Assembly (NCBI GenBank): GCA_964405325.1
Contig: CAYONM010000081.1
Span: 1 to 14,399 of the forward strand
Direction: 5' to 3'
Source of the DNA: CAYONM01 sp964405325
Lineage (GTDB): Bacteria; Planctomycetota; UBA11346
Length of the DNA: 14,399 nt
A program made the position numbers and the translations under genes. This document shows, one piece after another, positions 1 through 7,543 of the stretch (the first letter of the stretch is position 1; the number at the start of each line of letters is the position of its first letter). Under the pieces are notes generated by a model, which ran no database searches, had not been told where the DNA came from, and saw only the letters and a program-made list of their open reading frames with translations.

Positions 1-37
1 CAAGCGCGCAGGGGCATGGCGATGCAGCTTTTTTCAT
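1..37 (-). CDS. Possible 5' end of a further minus-strand gene (partial, uncertain)
   Basis: Just past the sulfatase stop codon on the minus strand, an ATG (bases 37-35) overlaps the TGA by one base, giving a TGATG junction. It reads MKKAASPCPCAL before the window ends. A second ATG at 17-15, in another frame, would give MPLRA. Neither has a convincing Shine-Dalgarno sequence. The lysine-rich start of the first reading could be the beginning of a signal or lipoprotein peptide, but twelve residues are too few to judge. TGATG overlaps are common among the other genes of this window, which is the main support. The stretch may equally be non-coding, or the remnant of the sulfatase C-terminus. Confidence 0.2.
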   Translation of the reverse strand, partial: MKKAASPCPCAL

Positions 38-1275
38 CAGGGGACGAGGCGGCCGTCGACGATGCCGCGCATGGGATAAAAGGCCTGCTTCTGTTGTTGC
101 GTTGTCTGCTGGTCCTCGGCCCGGCGGTCGGGGTAGCGGCCGGGTTCGCCCTGATTGCCGAAACGATCGTGGGTGAACACGGCGAAGTCTCGGACTCGTC
201 GCCTTGGATCCTGCAGGATCGGCACCAGACTGCTGCCCTGGCATTGCGCCGGCGTATCGATGCCCAGCAGATCGCAGATGGTCGGCAAATAGTCGATCTG
301 GCTGCTCAAGGCCACGGTGCTCTGGCCCGTGGCTACGCCCGGACCATTGATCAGCAGCGGAATGTGCAGGCATTCCTGATAGGGCACGTAGCCCTTGCCC
401 CAGGTGCCATGGGAGGCCATCTGCTCGCCGTGGTCGGTGGTGCAGATGATCACCGTGTCCTCGCCGTGCAGGCGTTTGACCGCCGCCACCACCCGGCCGA
501 TCTCGTAGTCGACGAAGCTGTTGCAGGCGGCGTAGTAGCGCCAGTAGGCCTTGATGTCTGCCTCGGTGTTGTCGTGATCGGCGATGGTCGCACGGCGTTG
601 CACGGATAACGATGCCGGGTCCGGATGCATGTTCGGTCGCAAGGGTGCCCGCTCCGGATCGACCGCCTCCAGGAAGCGGCGCGGGCACATGAAGGGACTG
701 TGGGGTTCATCGAACGCGACGCAGAGCAGGAAGGGATCCGAGCCGTCGCAGTGCTCCAGAAAATCGATCGCGCGATCGGCGACCCGGTGGCCCCAGCAAT
801 CCTCCTCGGCGAAGGCCAGCTTCAGCTTGCCCGGGAAATCGCTGCGTCCGAATTGCTTCCACTGCGCCGCCTTGTCCGGACCGATGTCATCGACATAGCA
901 CGCGCCGTCGTACCACCAGCGCTGCGGAAAGCCGCCCTGGGCCGTGCCGTAGCCGTTGTAGAGACCGCCATCCAGATGCCATTTGCCGGCGTAAGCGCAG
1001 CATACGCCGGCCGCGGCCGCGATGCTGCCCATCAGCTGCACATTGCTGTAAGGGGTGGCATCGTTGTAGGTGGCACCGTTCACCGGTGCATAGCAGCCGC
1101 TGAACATGCAGCCTCGGGCAGCGGTGCAGACCGGCGAGGCCGAGTAGGCATTATCGAAGCGCAGGCCATTGCGGGCCAGGGCATCCTGATGCGGGGTGCT
1201 GGCGGCATCGCATCCGTAGCATCCCAGATGATGGCGGTTGGTGGTGTCGGTGCAGATGAAGACGACGTTCGGCAT
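37..1275 (-). CDS. Type I (formylglycine-dependent) sulfatase, apparently short at the C-terminus
   Basis: Members of this family hydrolyse sulfate esters with a formylglycine made from an active-site Cys or Ser. The 412-aa product starts directly with the core fold (MPNVVFICTDTTNRHHLGCYG), with the metal-binding Asp near residue 10. The formylglycine site is C50 in CTAAR, so Ala stands at the Pro position of CxPxR. Further expected residues follow: GKWH with K98 and H100, DEPHSPF with H192, TDHGE with D281/H282, and K294 in WGKG. There is no signal peptide, so a cytoplasmic location is predicted. The protein ends at about the point (YPMRGIVDGRL) where relatives continue with RYKL-like sequence and some 60-80 further residues, so it may be truncated. 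An AGGAG motif 7 nt upstream supports this start. The gene is divergent from an AraC-type regulator. The substrate (carbohydrate sulfate or other ester) is unknown. Confidence 0.9.
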   Translation of the reverse strand: MPNVVFICTDTTNRHHLGCYGCDAASTPHQDALARNGLRFDNAYSASPVCTAARGCMFSGCYAPVNGATYNDATPYSNVQLMGSIAAAAGVCCAYAGKWHLDGGLYNGYGTAQGGFPQRWWYDGACYVDDIGPDKAAQWKQFGRSDFPGKLKLAFAEEDCWGHRVADRAIDFLEHCDGSDPFLLCVAFDEPHSPFMCPRRFLEAVDPERAPLRPNMHPDPASLSVQRRATIADHDNTEADIKAYWRYYAACNSFVDYEIGRVVAAVKRLHGEDTVIICTTDHGEQMASHGTWGKGYVPYQECLHIPLLINGPGVATGQSTVALSSQIDYLPTICDLLGIDTPAQCQGSSLVPILQDPRRRVRDFAVFTHDRFGNQGEPGRYPDRRAEDQQTTQQQKQAFYPMRGIVDGRLVP

Positions 1276-1339
1276 GAAGTGGCTCCTGGTCTATTCGCAA
1301 TCATGGTAGAGGGATTCGAACCGTTGTTCTGGTGCCCGC
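1276..1339. promoter_or_regulatory. Divergent intergenic region between sulfatase and AraC-type regulator
   Basis: These 64 bp separate two head-to-head genes and must carry the promoter of at least one of them. I see no good sigma-70 -35/-10 pair on either strand. The only recognisable pieces are the sulfatase Shine-Dalgarno and a 19-mer (1304-1322) that on the minus strand resembles the T-arm and 3' end of a tRNA. It cannot form a complete tRNA. The layout suggests the AraC-type protein binds here, but no clear direct-repeat operator is visible. Confidence 0.45.
1283..1287 (-). promoter_or_regulatory. Ribosome binding site of the sulfatase gene
   Basis: AGGAG on the minus strand lies 7 nt before the ATG at 1275. 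It is a near-consensus Shine-Dalgarno at ideal spacing and fixes the sulfatase start, and hence the absence of an N-terminal signal peptide. Confidence 0.7.
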
Positions 1340-2212
1340 ATGAACCATAGTGGTCTGAATATGAACCTCGAGGACCTGCCGCCGCGCCGCATCCGCTTCC
1401 GCTCCAAGCAGGCCTGGCAGTGTCGGACCGGTGCGCCGGCTCAGGTATCGCTGCTCAACGTGGCGCGGGAACGCTGGGCTGCGGATTTCTGCGCCTGCAA
1501 TCTCGCCCCTGGGCACTACGGCGGATTCCAAGTGCTTACTGGACGCGGCTGGTTCCGGGATGACCACGGCACCGTCGCCTTGCGAGCCGGATCCGTCGTC
1601 TGGCATGCGCCCGATCGAGCTCGCGCCTTCTGGTGCGCCGCCGATGCCCCCATGGATGTCATTATCGTCAGCGCCAGTGGTGAGCCACTGGATGCTTTGA
1701 CCAGGCACTGCCTGGATGCCCGCAGTGGCGCCTTGCAATTGCATCAGCCGGATCTGGCTCTGGCCCTGCTCCGTCAGCTGCAGACCTGCTGCGCTGCCGG
1801 CGGCTCGGAGGTCGGTCTGCAAGCGGGCCATCTGCTGCAGGCCTGGTTGTATCAATTACGGTTCGATCGCCTGGGAGGCGGTCAGACCTCGGCGGCCCAG
1901 TCGCTCTGGTGGCACAGTCGGCGCCTGCTGCAGCAGGGCCAGGTCGCGAGCATCGCCGAATTGGCCGAGCGTCTGGAGATCAGCGCCTCCTATCTGGCTC
2001 GGATCTACCGTCGCTTCGACAGCAGCAGCCCCCGCGAGCGCCTGCAAGAGGCCCGGCTCCAGCAGGCGCAGGCGGCCCTGAGCGATAGCGACAACGCCAT
2101 TGTCGCTATCGCTCAGGATGCGGGATTTGCCGACCAGAGCGCTTTCGGCAAGGCCTTCCGCCGTTTCTGCGGGAGCACGCCGGCCGAGTATCGTCGACGT
2201 TTCCGTCGATAA
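1340..2212 (+). CDS. AraC/XylS-family transcriptional regulator
   Basis: The 290-aa protein has the standard two-part AraC architecture. Residues about 40-115 form a cupin-like ligand-sensing half (APGHYGGFQVLTGRG, then RAGSVVWHAPDRARAF). Residues about 190-290 form the DNA-binding half. Its first helix-turn-helix is near 204-225 (SIAELAERLEISASYLARIY). The second, more conserved one is near 253-276 (VAIAQDAGFADQSAFGKAFRRF) and is followed by the signature GSTPAEYRRR. It is transcribed away from the sulfatase and probably activates it, and perhaps itself, in response to a small molecule such as a released sugar; that role is inferred from position. No Shine-Dalgarno precedes the ATG at 1340; an in-frame ATG at 1361 is the alternative start and also lacks one. 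An in-frame TAG at 1307 rules out a much longer product. Confidence 0.92.
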   Translation: MNHSGLNMNLEDLPPRRIRFRSKQAWQCRTGAPAQVSLLNVARERWAADFCACNLAPGHYGGFQVLTGRGWFRDDHGTVALRAGSVVWHAPDRARAFWCAADAPMDVIIVSASGEPLDALTRHCLDARSGALQLHQPDLALALLRQLQTCCAAGGSEVGLQAGHLLQAWLYQLRFDRLGGGQTSAAQSLWWHSRRLLQQGQVASIAELAERLEISASYLARIYRRFDSSSPRERLQEARLQQAQAALSDSDNAIVAIAQDAGFADQSAFGKAFRRFCGSTPAEYRRRFRR

Positions 2213-2332
2213 GCCATTCCTAAGAAAGTTAAGTAAGTTGCCATACACACATCTGACTTACAGCCTGAGACTCAGCACCAGTTCCATCGTCTTGCTTGCG
2301 ATCAGACCACCCCGCCGGACAACAGGACCGCT
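2213..2332 (+). promoter_or_regulatory. Intergenic region with two small inverted repeats, upstream of the envelope cluster
   Basis: This 120-bp gap holds two perfect inverted repeats. GTAAGT at 2233-2238 pairs with ACTTAC at 2256-2261. CTGAG-A-CTCAG lies at 2265-2275. The section is less GC-rich than the flanking genes. There is no T-tract, so neither repeat looks like a Rho-independent terminator for the regulator gene. Operators or a processing site for the downstream gene are more likely. I cannot point to a convincing -35/-10 pair. An AGGA at 2324-2327, 5 nt before ATG 2333, is the ribosome binding site of the next gene. Confidence 0.4.
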
Positions 2333-3688
2333 ATGGATCTGCTGGATCGCCGTCTCACTGCCTTTGCCAGCCGGGCACGATGGCAACAGCGCTTCGATAC
2401 GCTGTTGCCGGCCTGGACGGTGGCGCTGCTGATCGCCGCAGTCGGCCTGGCTGGTTTGCGCATGCTGGAATGGCCGGCGCTGATTTCCAGCTTGCTGACC
2501 GCCGCGTTTCTCTTCCCCCTGCTGCGCTTGTTCCGCCTCCCGCCAGCAGAAACCGATGCCGCCGTAGCCGCTTGTTTGGACCGCGCCTGCCAGGCCCGCG
2601 GCCTGGTGATGGGCCTGGCCATGCAAGCCGCCGAACACCGCGATCCGGCTTGGCTGGAACGGGTCCGGCGAGCGCTGGAAGACGCAACGCTGCCGGCCTG
2701 GTGCTGGCAGGCCGGCAAACAGCCGCTGCTGGCCCTGCTGTGCCTGCTGCTGGTTGGCCTGATGCCCTTACCGAAGGCCCCGGACCTGACCCGGCCACCA
2801 CCACAACCGACACGGGTCCTGGAACCCTTGCGTGACCAGGAACAGGCCCTGGCCGAAGCGGATCTACTGCCGGAACAGACCCAGGCCGAGATCCGCCAGC
2901 AGCTGGACGAATTGGACCAGCGTCTGCAACAGACCGGACTGGATGCCCAGGCCTGGCTGGCGATCGATCGCCTGCAGCAGCAACTGGAGCGGCAGGGCCT
3001 GGCGGCAGCGATGCACCTGGCCGAAGCGACGGCTGCAGCCCAGCAACTGGCCACACCGCAGTCGACCATGGCTCGCTTGCCAGAATTGGCGCAAGCCTTG
3101 GCCAACTTGGCACGCCAGACACCCGGTTTGCTGCCGCAAGCGGATCAGCTGGAACCGGAACTGCTAGAATTACTCCAAGAGCGCGCCGACCAGCAGGCAC
3201 TGCGCGACTGCCTAAACGGACTCTGTCAAGGTGACGCCGAGGAACTCCGCGCTCTGGGTGCAAAGCTGGCCAAACAATTGGCCGAGCGACGCGCCAATCT
3301 GAAAGCGATCGGTGCTGATAAAGCCTGTCTTGCTTTTTTGCAAGATCTTGGCTACGGCGTGAAACGCGGTCCCAGCCACGTCCCGCTGCAAGGTGCTATC
3401 GGCAGCGAAGCTGGCGAAGTAGGTGAGCTTCAGGATCTGCCACCCGGCGCGATCCTCAACCCAGACGGCTCTGTGACCCTGGCCCTGCAGCACCGCGACC
3501 CCGACATGCCCGAGGACGAGCCCGGCCCCTTACAACGCGGCCAGCAGCAGGATTTTGCCGCCAGCCAGGCCGCTGCCAACACCGCTCGCAGCGCACCCCG
3601 CCACCGCGCCGCCGTCACCCGCTTCATGGCTGCAGCAGAACCAGCCCCGAAACCAAAACCCCGACCACCGCCAGTGGACCTACCGTGA
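2333..3688 (+). CDS. Membrane-anchored coiled-coil protein of a MoxR/VWA cluster (DUF4175-like)
   Basis: I do not recognise a named enzyme. The 451-aa product has two hydrophobic segments close together (about residues 28-45 and 49-66). A soluble stretch follows with a pattern (TDAAVAACLDRACQARGLV) reminiscent of DUF4175-like proteins, then a third hydrophobic segment (about 130-146). The rest is largely helical, rich in Gln, Leu and Ala, with strong coiled-coil character from about 160 to 325, and probably extracytoplasmic. Near the end is RHRAAVTRF, similar to a (Y)RAVVxRYF motif I recall at the C-terminus of such proteins in planctomycete MoxR clusters. The tail is proline- and lysine-rich. 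AGGA 5 nt upstream supports the start. It precedes moxR by 236 bp, so it may be first in the operon or separately transcribed. A scaffold role in the envelope complex is inference. Confidence 0.75.
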   Translation: MDLLDRRLTAFASRARWQQRFDTLLPAWTVALLIAAVGLAGLRMLEWPALISSLLTAAFLFPLLRLFRLPPAETDAAVAACLDRACQARGLVMGLAMQAAEHRDPAWLERVRRALEDATLPAWCWQAGKQPLLALLCLLLVGLMPLPKAPDLTRPPPQPTRVLEPLRDQEQALAEADLLPEQTQAEIRQQLDELDQRLQQTGLDAQAWLAIDRLQQQLERQGLAAAMHLAEATAAAQQLATPQSTMARLPELAQALANLARQTPGLLPQADQLEPELLELLQERADQQALRDCLNGLCQGDAEELRALGAKLAKQLAERRANLKAIGADKACLAFLQDLGYGVKRGPSHVPLQGAIGSEAGEVGELQDLPPGAILNPDGSVTLALQHRDPDMPEDEPGPLQRGQQQDFAASQAAANTARSAPRHRAAVTRFMAAAEPAPKPKPRPPPVDLP

Positions 3689-3924
3689 CGACAACCACCC
3701 TTTCCTATCAGACTTTTCATGCCGATCACAATTCCTGATTATTTTCAACACAGATAACAGAGAGATATGACCTTGACAAAACTGGTTATCCTGACGCTGG
3801 ATGACATGCGGAGCAGATGCAAAGCCACTCGACCTCCTCGCTTCAATGTCTCGCTGCCTTCTGTGAAAATTCAACCTGACACCCGACGCAGCACCTCCCC
3901 TTTTTCTGACAAGGCGCTTTCCCC
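3689..3924 (+). promoter_or_regulatory. 236-bp gap before moxR: candidate leader or internal promoter region
   Basis: This is the only long break inside the cluster. It is AT-richer than the genes around it, especially over 3690-3800. It contains a consensus -35 hexamer TTGACA (3774-3779), but no matching -10 at 16-18 bp. An ATG at 3767, preceded by a purine-rich AGAGAG, opens an 86-codon frame that runs into moxR. No terminator-like hairpin with a T-run is visible. The gap most likely holds a promoter or 5' leader for the six coupled genes that follow, but no element can be assigned firmly. Confidence 0.35.
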
Positions 3925-4911
3925 ATGCCCAACCTGCTCTCCGAAGCCGAACTCGCTCCCCTGCACCAACGCGCTAGCCAGCTACAGCAGGAATTGGATC
4001 GCATTATTCTCGGGCAACAGCAACTGACACGACTGGTACTGATCGGGGTACTGACCGAGGGCCATATCCTGCTGGAGGGTTTGCCTGGTCTCGGCAAAAC
4101 CGAGCTGGTCAAGGCCCTGGCCACCCTCTCGGGCCTGAGCCACAGCCGCATTCAATTCACACCCGATCTGCTGCCGGCAGATATCACCGGCACCCAGATG
4201 GTGGGCAGCGATGGCCGCAGCCTGCATTTCCAGCCGGGGCCGCTGTTCGCGCAACTGGTACTGGCCGACGAGATCAATCGCGCGAGCCCGAAAACCCAAT
4301 CGGCCCTGCTGCAAGCCATGGCCGAACGCGCCGTGACCGCCTTCGATACCACCTACGATCTGCCTCGACCATTTTTCGTGCTGGCCACCCAGAACCCCAT
4401 CGAGCAGGACGGCACCTATCCCCTGCCCGAAGCACAACTGGATCGATTCAGCCTGAAACTGCTGGTCACCGGCATCGATACCACCGTCCTGACCGAGCTG
4501 CTGAACCACCGCCCCGATGGCCAACCACCACGCCCGGCAGCGGTATTGGATGCCGACGGCCTGCGGGAATTGCTCGCCGCCGTGCAGCGCATCGTCCTGC
4601 CACCGGCGGTGGCGGGTTATATCGCCCGACTGATCAACGCCACCCGGCCAGAACAGAGCGATGCGCCACAAGAGGTGGTCTCGTATCTGCGCTGGGGAGC
4701 CAGCCCCCGCGCCGCCATCGCCCTGGCGGCCTGCGGCCGCGCTTCGGCCCTGCTGGCGGGCAAACCGGCCGTGGGCTTCGAGGACGTCCGCAATCTCGCT
4801 GCGCCCGTATTGCGCCACCGCCTGATCCCCAGCTACGAAGCCGGGCTTTCAGGCATCGACACCGACCAGATCGTTGCCCGATTGCTGACGGCGGTTCCGG
4901 AGGTGGAATGA
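3925..4911 (+). CDS. moxR: MoxR-family AAA+ ATPase
   Basis: MoxR ATPases are AAA+ chaperones that act with VWA-domain partners to mature or activate protein complexes, often at the cell envelope. This 328-aa protein is of usual length and has all core motifs: Walker A GLPGLGKT (about 52-59), the family motif LLPADITGT (82-90), Walker B LVLADEIN (111-118), sensor 1 LATQNP (153-158), EAQLDRF (169-175) and sensor-2 GASPRA (258-263). It is cytoplasmic. The DUF58 and VWA proteins encoded downstream are its probable partners. A modest AAGG lies 10 nt before the ATG. The stop codon overlaps the next start as ATGA. Nothing essential appears missing. The symbol denotes the family, since many genomes carry several MoxR paralogues. 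Confidence 0.95.
   Translation: MPNLLSEAELAPLHQRASQLQQELDRIILGQQQLTRLVLIGVLTEGHILLEGLPGLGKTELVKALATLSGLSHSRIQFTPDLLPADITGTQMVGSDGRSLHFQPGPLFAQLVLADEINRASPKTQSALLQAMAERAVTAFDTTYDLPRPFFVLATQNPIEQDGTYPLPEAQLDRFSLKLLVTGIDTTVLTELLNHRPDGQPPRPAAVLDADGLRELLAAVQRIVLPPAVAGYIARLINATRPEQSDAPQEVVSYLRWGASPRAAIALAACGRASALLAGKPAVGFEDVRNLAAPVLRHRLIPSYEAGLSGIDTDQIVARLLTAVPEVE
4899..4906 (+). promoter_or_regulatory. Strong Shine-Dalgarno at the moxR / membrane-protein junction
   Basis: GGAGGTGG lies inside the last codons of moxR. GGAGGT ends 3 nt before ATG 4908 and 6 nt before ATG 4911, so the second ATG of the ATGATG pair has the better spacing. The site decides between a start here and the ATG at 5034, which has no Shine-Dalgarno. 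Confidence 0.6.
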
Positions 4912-6574
4912 TGGTTTTCAAGGAAACATCTGGTTCTGCTTTAGAAAAATCGCTCGCAGAGGTGCAAGAGCGCAGTGGTCTGAAAATATTCACGGGCTGC
5001 GTCTCTGCACCGCCGCAAAAGCAAACGCTTCTGATGGCTTGGGTGGTGACCATATTATTCACGTTCTCGCCACTGGCGGCCCTCGACAGTCTGCAGGTCA
5101 CTGCCAACTGCCCCTGGGACGATCAGAGCGGCTACGCCCCGATCATCGTCACCCTCGATCCGCGCCAGGACCAGACCGTAGACATCGATATCCTGCGAGG
5201 TGGCAGTCCTGCAGCCAGCGACCGCTTGGAATGCCGCGCTCGGCAGCAGCTCCGACAAACCATCCTGGTACCCAGTCACCAACAAGATCAAACCTGGTTC
5301 CAACTGCGTTGGTCCAACAATCTGGGCGAAAGCGGTTCACTGCATTGTTCTGTCGAGATCAGTTACCGAGACACACACGAAGTTCTGCTCAGCGACAATC
5401 CGGCACGCCTGGCCGAGATTCAGAATGCCGGCTTCAGCGATGCCCAACAGATCAACCCGGAACAGGCGCCAGACCGCTGGCAAGGTTATCCCAGTTGGCT
5501 GACGGTGATCGTCGACGGCTTGTATTGGGACTCGCTCTCAGTTGCCAGCCAACGCGCCCTGAGAACCTCGGCCCTGGTCAGCGGGAATATTTTTCTGCTG
5601 GATGACAGCGGCCGCATCGACAGCGCCTTGCCAAGATTGTCCCTCGAGAAACAGGACGATCTCACTCGGGTCCGACAGCAGATCACCCGCGGCAAAGATA
5701 TGCCCGGCAACCTGCCGTATTTCCAGCGTCATACCGTTCCCGACGTTGGCGCCAATCTGGCTGGCCTGAGCATGATTCTGGCGGTGTTGTTCTTCCTGCT
5801 GGCCGGTCCCTTGAATTTATGGTGGGCCAAGCGTGATGGCCGCTTGCAACGAGTGGTGGTACGCACACCGCTCTTCGCAGCTGGGACCTGCCTGGTCCTG
5901 ATATTTGCAGGCATTTTTGCCGAAGGCGTCAGCACCCGCCGGGCTGCGATCCAGGTGGTGGATCTCGCCAACGGCCAGTCGGTGGTCGGTGAGGGCCTCA
6001 CCCTGTATGCCCCCTTGGCACCGGGATCCTTCCCCTGCGATCCCAGCACTCTGCTCTGCGTCCGGCTACCGAATACCTACGAGCCACACCACCGTTGGCA
6101 GAGCGATGCCACCCATACTCGCTTGGATTGGACCCAGGGACAAACGGCAGCAGGCGACTGGGTCCCCTCACGCAATCATCGCATGCTGGTGTCCCTTCGC
6201 CCCGTCGCCGAACGCCGCCGCATACAGCTACATCGCGAGGCCGACGGCCGGCTGCTGCTCTTCAACGGTCTGGATGTGGGCATCGACGCCATCAGCCTGC
6301 GCGATGCCGACGGCCTGTATCGCCATGCTGAACATATTCCCGCCGGCGGCAGCGCCCCCCTGCTGGAGAATGCCATTGATCTCGGTCTGACCGACGAGTG
6401 GCACCGCCTGCCACCAGCCATCATCTGGCGCTGGCGCTCGCGGCAGGACCCCCTGGAATTCCAGGCGCGTCTGCAAGCACCGCTGCATCCACCATCCGGG
6501 CCACCGGCCATCGACGAGGTCGACCCCCAGGCCTGGCTTTGCGGTCGACTGGCAGGACCACGGGAGACTCAGCC

Positions 6575-6578
<4 letters not shown>
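4908..6578 (+). CDS. Two-helix membrane protein with large extracytoplasmic domains (MoxR/ABC cluster)
   Basis: This 556-aa protein has no named function that I recognise. Its layout fits a membrane protein type recurrent in planctomycete-like MoxR/ABC clusters. There is a signal sequence at about 43-58 (MAWVVTILFTFSPLAA) and a first extracytoplasmic domain (about 60-275) ending in a Rossmann-like stretch (TVIVDGLYW, RTSALVSGNIFLL). Two adjacent helices follow at about 283-300 and 320-338, joined by GPLNLWWAKRDGR. A second extracytoplasmic domain closes the protein. Residues 1-42 precede the signal sequence and are polar and less GC-rich, which is unusual. The start at 4908/4911 is supported by a strong Shine-Dalgarno; ATG 5034 would remove the extension. 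It overlaps moxR and the ABC ATPase by ATGA junctions, so it is probably made with, and may dock to, the transporter. Confidence 0.8.

Positions 6579-7542
<964 letters not shown>

Positions 7543-7543
<1 letters not shown>

Noticed and set aside
625..1350. Plus-strand open frame (241 aa) opposite the sulfatase
   Set aside because: The sulfatase on the minus strand has all catalytic motifs. The plus-strand translation shows no recognisable domain and no ribosome binding site.
1304..1380. A complete tRNA gene on the minus strand
   Set aside because: Only the T-loop and a CCA-like end are present. The T-stem does not pair, and no matching acceptor, D- or anticodon arm exists upstream.
2355..3263. 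Long minus-strand open frame (302 aa) opposite the coiled-coil gene
   Set aside because: Its translation is low-complexity Pro, Ala, Gly and Arg, as expected for the antisense of GC-rich coding DNA. The plus-strand frame has clear membrane and coiled-coil structure.
3982..4818. Minus-strand open frame (278 aa) opposite moxR
   Set aside because: It is a shadow of the MoxR ATPase gene, which carries Walker A, Walker B and sensor motifs on the plus strand.
6398..6574. Longer N-terminus for the ABC ATPase
   Set aside because: The added 59 residues lie inside the preceding gene and are Ala/Thr/Pro-rich without homology. The ATG at 6575 has a Shine-Dalgarno and starts at the usual family position.
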